NCBI RefSeq assembly: GCF_000949475.1
Contig: NZ_JRHC01000002.1
Span: 248,001-312,000, forward strand
DNA length: 64,000 nt
Direction of reading: 5' to 3'
Source of the DNA: Draconibacterium sediminis
GTDB taxonomy: Bacteria; Bacteroidota; Bacteroidia; Bacteroidales; Prolixibacteraceae
Shown here: one piece after another, positions 17,142 to 24,325 of the stretch
Position numbering within the stretch: position 1 is the stretch's first letter
Layout: the number at the start of each line of letters is the position of its first letter
Translations under genes and position numbers: made by a program
The notes under the pieces: model-generated
What the model was told of the DNA's origin: nothing
The model's input: only the letters and a program-made list of their open reading frames with translations
Databases searched by the model: none

Positions 17142-18554
17142 ATGAAATACAAGCAGCTTATTGAAAGCCTGGGAAACGAATATTTCTTTTATTCACATAA
17201 CATAAATGGTGATTACCTTTATATTAGCCCATCGGTTAAAACCATTTTGGGTTACGAAGTAGAAGAGGCAAAACTTGGTCTTGTAAAACACATGACTGAC
17301 AGCGAATTAAATAAAAAAACCATTGAAGTACTAAAAAAAAGTGCCACCGGTGAAAAGCAAAAAACATTTCAATTTGAACTGTACACAAAAAGTGGCTCGA
17401 TTAAAGTAATTGAAATTACCGAATCGCCCTTATACAACGAAAAGGGTGAGCTTATTTCGATTGAAGGCGTTGCCCACGATATTACAAGGCGTATTGAGCG
17501 CGAAAAAACCATCAAAGAACAAAACGAAAAACTTAAACAACAAACAGAGGAACTTGAGGCGACCATTGCCGATTTGAAACAAACCCAATCGCAATTGGTA
17601 CAGTCGGAAAAGATGCGCGCGCTCGGAAATCTGATAGCAGGTGTGGCACATGAAATAAATACGCCAATTGGTGCTATAAACGCTTCGGTTGATAACATAT
17701 CCCGGTCTCTTGATGAATCAATGCAAAACCTGTATATCCTCTTCACCCGTTTATCCGAAAGGGAGTTGGTTGTTTTTCTTAAAATAATGAACCTTATTGA
17801 CCGATCGAAACCGGCCTTGGTTTCAAAAGAAAAACGATATTTTAAAAAACTGGTAAAAGAAAAGCTGGACAATGCAGGAATTGAGGATACTTATACCATG
17901 ACTGATCATGTAATTTACCTGAACTTATACGAAGTTGTTGATCAAATAATTCCTTTGCTAAAGGTTGATAATCCCGGATTCATTCTAAAATCTATTCGCG
18001 ATATCTATTCTGTTCGAAAAAATTCGGAGAACATTAAACTGGCTGTCGACAAGGCATCGAAGGTTGTTTACGCACTTAAAAAGTTTACCCACAAAGATCA
18101 GGGCATGGACAAGGAATTAAGTAACCTACGAGAAAATATCGATATGGTGCTAACCCTTCACCATAACCGTATAAAACAAGGAATTGAGGTCATTCAGAAT
18201 TACGACGATGATATTCCACTTATCAGTTGTTACCCTGACGAATTGGTACAAGTATGGACAAATCTGATTTCCAATGCAATACAAGCGATGGACTATAACG
18301 GACAGCTGACCATCGAAATTAAAAACCTGGGAGAACGTATACAGGTGTCGATTGCTGATACAGGCTGCGGAATTCCTGTTGAGATACGCGAGAGAATATT
18401 TGAACCTTTTTTTACGACAAAAAAAGCGGGAGAAGGAACAGGTATAGGTCTTGAACTTGTTTTAAAGATTATTGAAAAGCATCAGGGTAATTTAGACTTT
18501 GAAAGTAATGTAGGCGAAGGAACAACATTTATTGTTACTTTACCGGTCAAATAA
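17142..18554 (+). CDS. PAS-domain sensor histidine kinase
   Basis: The 470-residue cytoplasmic kinase has no membrane segment. A PAS domain spans 10-120 (YLYISPSVKTILGYEVEEAK; PAC end IEGVAHDITRR). A coiled coil covers 120-158. The dimerisation/phosphoacceptor box has His170 in GVAHEINTPIGAINAS. A long helical insertion (195-350) separates it from the ATPase domain (NLISNAIQAM, GCGIPVEIRERIFEPFFTT, GTGIGLEL). The insertion between H-box and ATPase is longer than usual. It is the first gene of a three-gene set with two response regulators, seven bases before the next, so phosphate probably passes to them. Confidence 0.9.
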   Translation: MKYKQLIESLGNEYFFYSHNINGDYLYISPSVKTILGYEVEEAKLGLVKHMTDSELNKKTIEVLKKSATGEKQKTFQFELYTKSGSIKVIEITESPLYNEKGELISIEGVAHDITRRIEREKTIKEQNEKLKQQTEELEATIADLKQTQSQLVQSEKMRALGNLIAGVAHEINTPIGAINASVDNISRSLDESMQNLYILFTRLSERELVVFLKIMNLIDRSKPALVSKEKRYFKKLVKEKLDNAGIEDTYTMTDHVIYLNLYEVVDQIIPLLKVDNPGFILKSIRDIYSVRKNSENIKLAVDKASKVVYALKKFTHKDQGMDKELSNLRENIDMVLTLHHNRIKQGIEVIQNYDDDIPLISCYPDELVQVWTNLISNAIQAMDYNGQLTIEIKNLGERIQVSIADTGCGIPVEIRERIFEPFFTTKKAGEGTGIGLELVLKIIEKHQGNLDFESNVGEGTTFIVTLPVK

Positions 18555-18561
18555 TTCAGTT

Positions 18562-18969
18562 ATGAGGAAAAAGGCAATAGTTTGTGTCGATGATGAAAGC
18601 ATAATTCTCGATAGTTTGGGAGAACAAATAAAAAACATTTTCGGGGATGAATATTTGTACGAATCGGCAGAAAATGCAGAGGAAGGGCTGGAAGTTATTG
18701 AAGAGTTGGCACATGAAGATGTTGATGTGCTGGTTATTGTTTCCGACTGGTTGATGCCAGGCAAAAAAGGCGACGAATTTTTGATAGAAGTTCACAAAAA
18801 ATTCCCCAGAATAGTAAAGGTAATGTTAACCGGACAAGCTGATGAAGAGGCCATAAACAATGCAATTAAAAATGCAGAATTGCATGCTTATATTTCAAAA
18901 CCATGGTCGGCAGGAGATTTAGAAAGAGTAATAAAAACTGGTTTGTCTAAAATTGAAAATAAGGGGTAA
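18562..18969 (+). CDS. Single-domain response regulator
   Basis: The 135-residue protein is a lone receiver domain with no output domain. Acidic pocket DDES is at 10-13, the phosphoacceptor Asp62 is in VIVSDWLMPGKKGDE, the switch Thr is in VMLTGQADEEA, and Lys is in ISKPWSAGD. The ATG at 18562 was chosen because an in-frame ATG at 18532 lies inside the kinase gene and adds a non-family tail. The LTGQA...SKPW signature is shared with the receiver of the next gene, showing that the two are paralogous. It likely acts as a phosphate shuttle or protein-binding output. Confidence 0.92.
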   Translation: MRKKAIVCVDDESIILDSLGEQIKNIFGDEYLYESAENAEEGLEVIEELAHEDVDVLVIVSDWLMPGKKGDEFLIEVHKKFPRIVKVMLTGQADEEAINNAIKNAELHAYISKPWSAGDLERVIKTGLSKIENKG

Positions 18970-18971
18970 AA

Positions 18972-20153
18972 ATGAAAAAACAAACAATCATTTGTGTTGA
19001 CGATGAAGAAATAATCCTGGAGGCGATACAGGAACAACTTCAGTCAACTTTTGGCGAAGAATATAATATTGAAACTTCGGACAGTGGCGAGGATGCGCTG
19101 GAGTTTTTTAAAGAACTACTGGACGAAGGCCAGCAAGTTCCGGTAATTATATCTGACTATATTATGCCGGGAATGAAGGGCGACGAATTATTGAAGGAAA
19201 TACACAAACTTTCGCCCGAGTCGTTAAAAATACTTTTAACCGGTCAGGCCAGTATCGAAGGAATTAGCAATGCCATAAACAATGCACAACTTTATCGTTT
19301 TATTGCAAAACCCTGGGATAAAGATGACCTGGTATTAACTGTAAAAGAAGCGGTAAAAAGCTTTCTCCAGGAAATTAAAATTCGTAAACAGAACAAAGAA
19401 CTGTTGGAGCTGAATGCCTCGTTAGAAGAGCAGGTTGCCCAGCGAACCGAAGAATTAAGAGAGGCCAATGCCGCCAAAGATAAGTTCTTTTCCATCATTG
19501 CACACGATTTGAAAAGCCCGTTTAATGCACTATTGGGTTTAACTGATGCCATGCTCGAAAACTGGGAGGTATTTGAAGATGAAAACAAGCTGGAGTTTGT
19601 TAAGGATATCCACGATACCTCGAAAAATACCTATGCATTGTTGCAGAACCTGTTGGAATGGTCGCGTTCGCAAATTGGCAGCATACAAATTAGTCCTGTA
19701 GATATTAATCCCGTAGAGTTGGTTAATGAAAATCTTGAGGTCTTAAAACAGCATGCTGAATCAAAACAGATCTCCGTTACAAATAAGATAAATGGTGAGG
19801 TTATTTGCCATGCCGACAAAAACATGATTTCAACTGTTTTCCGCAACCTGATTTCCAATGCCATTAAGTTTACTAACATTCAAGGAAATATCGAGATAAG
19901 CTGTTGTAAGCAAAATGAATTTCATGAATTCTGTATTACCGACGATGGTATAGGAATGAATGAAAAAACAAAGAATGAGCTGTTCAATCTGAATAGTAAA
20001 ACGCAGCGCACCGGTACGTCGAAAGAAAGCGGAACAGGCCTGGGGCTTCTTCTTTGTAAAGAATTCGTGGAAAAGAACGGTGGCGAAATATCGGTTAGCA
20101 GTAAGGAAAATGAAGGCAGTACCTTCTGTTTTACCTTACCGGTAGCAAAATGA
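18972..20153 (+). CDS. Response regulator-histidine kinase hybrid (REC first)
   Basis: This 393-residue cytoplasmic protein has an N-terminal receiver (Asp62 in VIISDYIMPGMKGDE, LLTGQASIEG, Lys113 in IAKPWDKDD), a coiled coil at 135-170 (LEEQVAQRTEELREANAAK) and a histidine kinase. His178 is in SIIAHDLKSPFNALLGL, and the ATPase boxes are NLISNAIKF, DDGIGMNE and GTGLGLLLCKEF. Receiver-first hybrids can be switched on by phosphorylation from another kinase. Here that would be the PAS kinase two genes upstream, making a cascade. It starts two bases after the preceding stop. No DNA-binding output protein is in the window, so the final target is unknown. Confidence 0.92.
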   Translation: MKKQTIICVDDEEIILEAIQEQLQSTFGEEYNIETSDSGEDALEFFKELLDEGQQVPVIISDYIMPGMKGDELLKEIHKLSPESLKILLTGQASIEGISNAINNAQLYRFIAKPWDKDDLVLTVKEAVKSFLQEIKIRKQNKELLELNASLEEQVAQRTEELREANAAKDKFFSIIAHDLKSPFNALLGLTDAMLENWEVFEDENKLEFVKDIHDTSKNTYALLQNLLEWSRSQIGSIQISPVDINPVELVNENLEVLKQHAESKQISVTNKINGEVICHADKNMISTVFRNLISNAIKFTNIQGNIEISCCKQNEFHEFCITDDGIGMNEKTKNELFNLNSKTQRTGTSKESGTGLGLLLCKEFVEKNGGEISVSSKENEGSTFCFTLPVAK

Positions 20154-20232
20154 ACTACCTCCTGACAAGCTACCAAGGTATTAAAAAGGGAATTCTTAAG
20201 AATGATTCAAGCATCGGAGTATTAACTCATTT

Positions 20233-20303
20233 ATCCCGATACGCCCCTGCTATCGGGATTAGTTCGACTTCTCATTACAGTTCGTTTCTCTCCCGTAATG
20301 AGA
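20233..20303. repeat. Two adjacent hairpins between convergent genes
   Basis: The first stem is ATCCCGATA (20233-20241) with TATCGGGAT (20251-20259). The second is TCTCATTAC (20270-20278) with GTAATGAGA (20295-20303). They lie between the hybrid kinase (+) and aminopeptidase P (-) genes and could end transcription from both sides. The TCCCGAT/ATCGGGA arms also occur at 299-315, suggesting a dispersed palindromic element. Confidence 0.5.
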
Positions 20304-20314
20304 GTATCACTGAA

Positions 20315-22096
20315 CTAAATTTCGGCTGTTAGTTCATCCAGGAATTTGTGATACTTATCTTCCATCAGTGGCTTTAACTCAGCGTTTACCCACTGATGGT
20401 AATCGTTTAGCCATTTGCGTTCTTTATCGCTCAGCAAATCAACTTTTATCAACGAAGTGTCGATAGGGCAAAGTGTAAGCGTATCAAAACCAAGGAAACG
20501 CCCGAATTCAGTGGTTTCGCGTTCTACACAAACCATCATGTTTTCGGTCCGAAGTCCGTATTGCCCTTCGCGGTAAAACGCAGGTTCGTTCGATAACACC
20601 TGGCCGGGCAGCATCAGGTTTTCGTTGTACTCCAATCGAATCGACATTGGGCCTTCGTGCACATTCAGAAAATGGCCAACTCCATGACCGGTTCCGTGGC
20701 CGTAGTTCATACCGTTTTCCCATAATGCCTGTCGCGCAAGAATATCAAGGTGACAACCCTTTACTCCGTATGGGAATTTGGCTTGTGTCAAGCCAATCAT
20801 TCCTTTCAGGGTGAGTGTAAAATCAGTTTTAAACTGATCAGAAACTGCTCCTAAAGCAACTGTGCGGGTTATATCGGTAGTTCCATCGATATACTGACCA
20901 CCGGAATCAAAAAGCACTACCCCGTCGGCTTCCAACGGCAAAGCATCATCGGCTCCAATATGAAGGTGAACAAGTGCTCCACGGCTTTTGTATCCAACAA
21001 TAGGTGGAAAACTTTCGCCTTTAAAATTCGCTTGTTTAACCCTGAATTCGGCCAGCTTTTTCCCGAATTCGTAATCTGTTATCGTTTCTTTTCCAATTGT
21101 CTGTTTTAGCCAGTGCAAACACTCTACCAGTGCCACACCGTCTTTTTTCATCGCACTTCTGAAACCTTCCAGCTCCGTTTCATTTTTTATGGCCTTTTGT
21201 ATGGCCACCAGCGAAGTCCCTTCAACAAGCTCGTTTTTACCTGACAAGGCACTGTAAGCGGCAGAATTTAAAGTTGACGGATCGATATAAATCGTCTTCC
21301 CATTAATTTCTGACAGGTAGTTGTAAAAAGTAGTATAATCTTTCACCTCAACACCATCGGCTTCAAGTTTCGATTTCAGCTCTGAATCGATTTTGGCAGG
21401 ATCGACAAATAGAACACTTTCATTCTCGCCAATAACGGCAAAAGCAGTAAAAACCGGATTGTAAGGCACATCCGAACCACGCAAGTTATATAACCATGCC
21501 AGTTCGTCTAACATCGATACCACATGAATATCGGCACCAAACGAAGCTAACTCAGCAGCAATTTTCTGTTGTTTTTCAGGTCGTGCAACTCCGGCATATT
21601 TTACGTCCAACTCAAAAACTTTATCGTTTGGAACAGCTGGGCGGTCTTCCCAAATGACTTCCAATAAATCGGGTGTTTCCACCAGTTCGATATCTTTTTT
21701 CAAAAAGCCTTTTTGCAAACTCCTGAAAGCGTCAGCTGTCAACGATTGCGCATCGAGCCCCACTTTGCTTCCGGCTGGCAAATTAAGGCTCAGCCAGCTG
21801 TCGGGCGATACAGCATCCGTAACGCGCAGCTTCTGCATTTCAATGCCGGTACCTTCCAGTTCTTCCTTAGCTTGTAAGAAATAACGTGAATCGGTCCATA
21901 AAGCTGCTTTGTCAAGCGTTACTGCTACCAAACCATACGAGCCTGTAAATCCCGAAATGTACTCGCGTGTCTCCCATCGTTTGGGTAAATATTCGCTCGA
22001 ATGCGGATCGGTACCTGAAATGTACCACGCATCAACACCATACTTTTTCATTTCGGCGCGTAAGGCCGCCAGTCGTTGTTTTATTTCTGTCTTCAT
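20315..22096 (-). CDS. pepP: Xaa-Pro aminopeptidase (M24B)
   Basis: It removes an N-terminal residue preceding proline, in the cytoplasm, using two divalent metals. The 593-residue length matches the three-domain eukaryote-like type. The creatinase N-terminal domain begins about residue 8 (DAWYISGTDPHSSEYLP), a second such domain follows, and the catalytic pita-bread domain is C-terminal. Metal ligands are seen in FDSGGQYIDGTTDITRT (two Asp), HGTGHGVGHFLNVHEGP (His), LSNEPAFY (Glu) and LRTENMM (Glu). It is three bases downstream of the Nudix gene, so the two are co-transcribed. Confidence 0.94.
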   Translation of the reverse strand: MKTEIKQRLAALRAEMKKYGVDAWYISGTDPHSSEYLPKRWETREYISGFTGSYGLVAVTLDKAALWTDSRYFLQAKEELEGTGIEMQKLRVTDAVSPDSWLSLNLPAGSKVGLDAQSLTADAFRSLQKGFLKKDIELVETPDLLEVIWEDRPAVPNDKVFELDVKYAGVARPEKQQKIAAELASFGADIHVVSMLDELAWLYNLRGSDVPYNPVFTAFAVIGENESVLFVDPAKIDSELKSKLEADGVEVKDYTTFYNYLSEINGKTIYIDPSTLNSAAYSALSGKNELVEGTSLVAIQKAIKNETELEGFRSAMKKDGVALVECLHWLKQTIGKETITDYEFGKKLAEFRVKQANFKGESFPPIVGYKSRGALVHLHIGADDALPLEADGVVLFDSGGQYIDGTTDITRTVALGAVSDQFKTDFTLTLKGMIGLTQAKFPYGVKGCHLDILARQALWENGMNYGHGTGHGVGHFLNVHEGPMSIRLEYNENLMLPGQVLSNEPAFYREGQYGLRTENMMVCVERETTEFGRFLGFDTLTLCPIDTSLIKVDLLSDKERKWLNDYHQWVNAELKPLMEDKYHKFLDELTAEI

Positions 22097-22099
22097 TGT

Positions 22100-22630
22100 T
22101 TATGCCTTTGCGCCTTGAAAATAGTCTTTTACAAATTTCTTTATTGAGGGGGCAGGAATATCATCGTAATTCAAATCTTCTTCAGCGTAAAACTTATAAT
22201 CGAGAATATCGTCCATCGGTTTCAGTTCCTCAACCGATTCGGCGGTAACCTGAAATGCCATATCGAGCGTAAATACGGTGTACGCCGAAAAAACATATTC
22301 GTTTGGCGCCGAGCCCAGGTATTTTAAAGCTTTTACTTTTAAACCCAGCTCCTCGTTAAGTTCGCGTCTTACAGCATCTTCTGCCGATTCCATTGGATCG
22401 ATAAATCCGCCTGGCAAATCGAGTTTACCGTAATTGGGTTCAACACCTCGTGTTACCAGCATTAATTTCCCTTTATCATCGGTAACTAAAGCAGCCACAG
22501 CAGCCGCCGAGTTTATGAAGAAATGGAAACCACAGCCAGCACATTTTAATGACCGCTCGCCGGATTTGTTAAACTCTGCCGAACCACATTTCGGACAATA
22601 TTTTAAAACTTTTAAAGGATGGGTATCCAT
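22100..22630 (-). CDS. Nudix hydrolase with N-terminal zinc ribbon
   Basis: The 176-residue protein starts with a zinc ribbon (CPKCGSAEF ... CAGCGF, residues 12-34). This is followed by a Nudix domain with the full box GGFIDPMESAEDAVRRELNE EELG-type (G-x5-E-x7-REL-x-EE-x-G, residues 75-98). The zinc ribbon plus Nudix layout is like NudC NADH pyrophosphatases and related nucleotide-sugar hydrolases, but it lacks the extra N-terminal domain of NudC. The substrate is unknown; a house-cleaning role on nucleoside diphosphate derivatives is likely. It precedes pepP in a two-gene operon. Confidence 0.9.
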   Translation of the reverse strand: MDTHPLKVLKYCPKCGSAEFNKSGERSLKCAGCGFHFFINSAAAVAALVTDDKGKLMLVTRGVEPNYGKLDLPGGFIDPMESAEDAVRRELNEELGLKVKALKYLGSAPNEYVFSAYTVFTLDMAFQVTAESVEELKPMDDILDYKFYAEEDLNYDDIPAPSIKKFVKDYFQGAKA

Positions 22631-22713
22631 TTAATTCGATTTGCGAATGATGATTAACGATTTATGATTTAAGATCTTTCCTTCGTAAATTGTTAATCGT
22701 CATTCTACATTCA

Positions 22714-23616
22714 TCATTCAATTATTTTTATGGCTTTTAGCCAGTCGACAAATAAATTTGGCCAGTTATCAGCCGGAATTCCGTTTTTGCGAATACCAAA
22801 GCCATGACCTCCTTTTTGAAAAATATGCATTTCTGCCGGCACGTCAAACTCTTTCAGTTTCGAATAAAAACTGATTGAATTTTTAGGCACAACAGCAGTA
22901 TCGTCGTCGGCCAAAACCAAAAATGTAGGTGGCGTTTCAGCACTCACATTTAACTCGTTCGAATATTTCCGGATCAACTCTTTATCATGTCCTTTGCCGA
23001 TTAAGTTTCCGCGAGATCCCAAATGAGTAAATTCTTCATCCATGGTAATTACCGGATACAACAACAACATAAAATCGGGCCGGCAACTTTGCTGTTCAAT
23101 CTTATCTGAACTTTCTTTATTTCCATAATCGAAAACGGTTCCGGCAGTTGAAGCCAGGTGACCACCCGCTGAAGAACCTGCAATTCCAATCTTTTCAGGG
23201 TTAATGCCCCACTCTTTTGCATTGGCACGCACAATTCGGATGGCTTGCCGAGCATCGCTCGACGGAACTTCGTGATTTTCGTAGGGCAAACGATATTTTA
23301 ATACAATTCCGGTAATACCTTTTGACTGTAGAAAACTTGCAATGTCGTATCCCTCGTGGTCCATCGCTTCTACCCAATAACCTCCGCCCGGACAAATTAC
23401 CACGGCAGCGCCGGTATTAATTTCGGCTTCAGGCGAAAAAACATACATTTCTGCTTCCGACACTTTTCGTACACGAACTCCGTCGTATTTCTCTTCGGGT
23501 TCTGTCATACCGTTGTCGTTTGGTGCGCCGTTAGGCCACACTTTTAATGTTTTATTTTGTGCAATAACAATCACGGTTAGTAATGAAAATAGTAGGATTA
23601 GGTTGATTTTTTTCAT
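22714..23616 (-). CDS. Secreted alpha/beta-hydrolase, esterase-like
   Basis: The 300-residue protein has a Sec signal (ending LLTVIVIAQ). Family motifs are VWPNGAPNDNGMTEPE, the oxyanion-hole block VVICPGGGYW, nucleophile Ser in GIAGSSAGGHLAS, Asp in LVLADDDTAV and His in KGGHGFG. This pattern belongs to the acetyl-xylan esterase/BD-FAE-like group that removes acetyl or feruloyl groups from plant polysaccharides in Bacteroidota. It is likely periplasmic. It is a single-gene unit, 83 bases after the Nudix stop on the opposite reading order, with no carbohydrate-binding partner next to it. Confidence 0.88.
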   Translation of the reverse strand: MKKINLILLFSLLTVIVIAQNKTLKVWPNGAPNDNGMTEPEEKYDGVRVRKVSEAEMYVFSPEAEINTGAAVVICPGGGYWVEAMDHEGYDIASFLQSKGITGIVLKYRLPYENHEVPSSDARQAIRIVRANAKEWGINPEKIGIAGSSAGGHLASTAGTVFDYGNKESSDKIEQQSCRPDFMLLLYPVITMDEEFTHLGSRGNLIGKGHDKELIRKYSNELNVSAETPPTFLVLADDDTAVVPKNSISFYSKLKEFDVPAEMHIFQKGGHGFGIRKNGIPADNWPNLFVDWLKAIKIIE

Positions 23617-23720
23617 CTCATTAAAATTGTTTAGTTCATTTGTATGTGATGTAACTCCCGATAAATTTTGATTCTTCCGGTTTGCGATTTGAAGAATAAA
23701 AATTCATGTTCGTTTCATCA

Positions 23721-24254
23721 TTATTTAGTTTTTGCTCCAACAAAATAATGCTCCTTTTCGGCAAACAATACATTGAAAGTAGTTAGCGAACCATAGGCAC
23801 GCGTTATGTATTGCTGGATATTTACTTTTTCTTCGTCGGTAAGCGATTTACTGCTGTTTATATTTTGCTCCAAAACACGCAGCCTGTCGCGTAACATTAC
23901 AATTTTGTGAAAGAAGGTTTCAACAGGAATTTCCTTTGGTTTTAAATCCGGATTGGCCGGTTGAAGTATCATCGTTCCGCCTTCCCATTTTTCGCCTAAA
24001 GGAACCACTTCATTCAATGCTGCATGTTTATCAAGTACATAGCTTAAAACCTTCTCTATTTCGCCAATTGAAAGTTGCGATTTTGGTGCAGCTTCATTTG
24101 CTTCCAAAACCGTAAGGTCGGTATTTCGCTTAGTAATCTCTATTTTACCGCCACGCTCAAAAAATATTTCGTAAGCAGTAAGGTTGTCTTTACTAATTAT
24201 TCCTTCTCCGTACCGCGGATGCTCAACCCTTGTTCCAACAGTTAAATCTTCCAT
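23721..24254 (-). CDS. Conserved protein with CarD/UvrD-Tudor-like N-terminus
   Basis: The 177-residue cytoplasmic protein begins LTVGTRVEHPRYGEGIISK, the opening of a small SH3/Tudor-like beta barrel as in CarD and the UvrD C-terminus. A helical C-terminal half follows (80-170, RDRLRVLEQNINSSKSLTDE). I do not know a characterised homologue. The barrel suggests binding to RNA polymerase or nucleic acid, but this is inference. It lies 71 bases after the LysM protein gene and may be co-transcribed with it. Confidence 0.72.
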   Translation of the reverse strand: MEDLTVGTRVEHPRYGEGIISKDNLTAYEIFFERGGKIEITKRNTDLTVLEANEAAPKSQLSIGEIEKVLSYVLDKHAALNEVVPLGEKWEGGTMILQPANPDLKPKEIPVETFFHKIVMLRDRLRVLEQNINSSKSLTDEEKVNIQQYITRAYGSLTTFNVLFAEKEHYFVGAKTK

Positions 24255-24325
24255 TTTAAGTTTAATTTATTGATTGGTTAAGATAAAATATTTTCAGGAA
24301 AAGTGTACAAGATAGCTACCAACTG

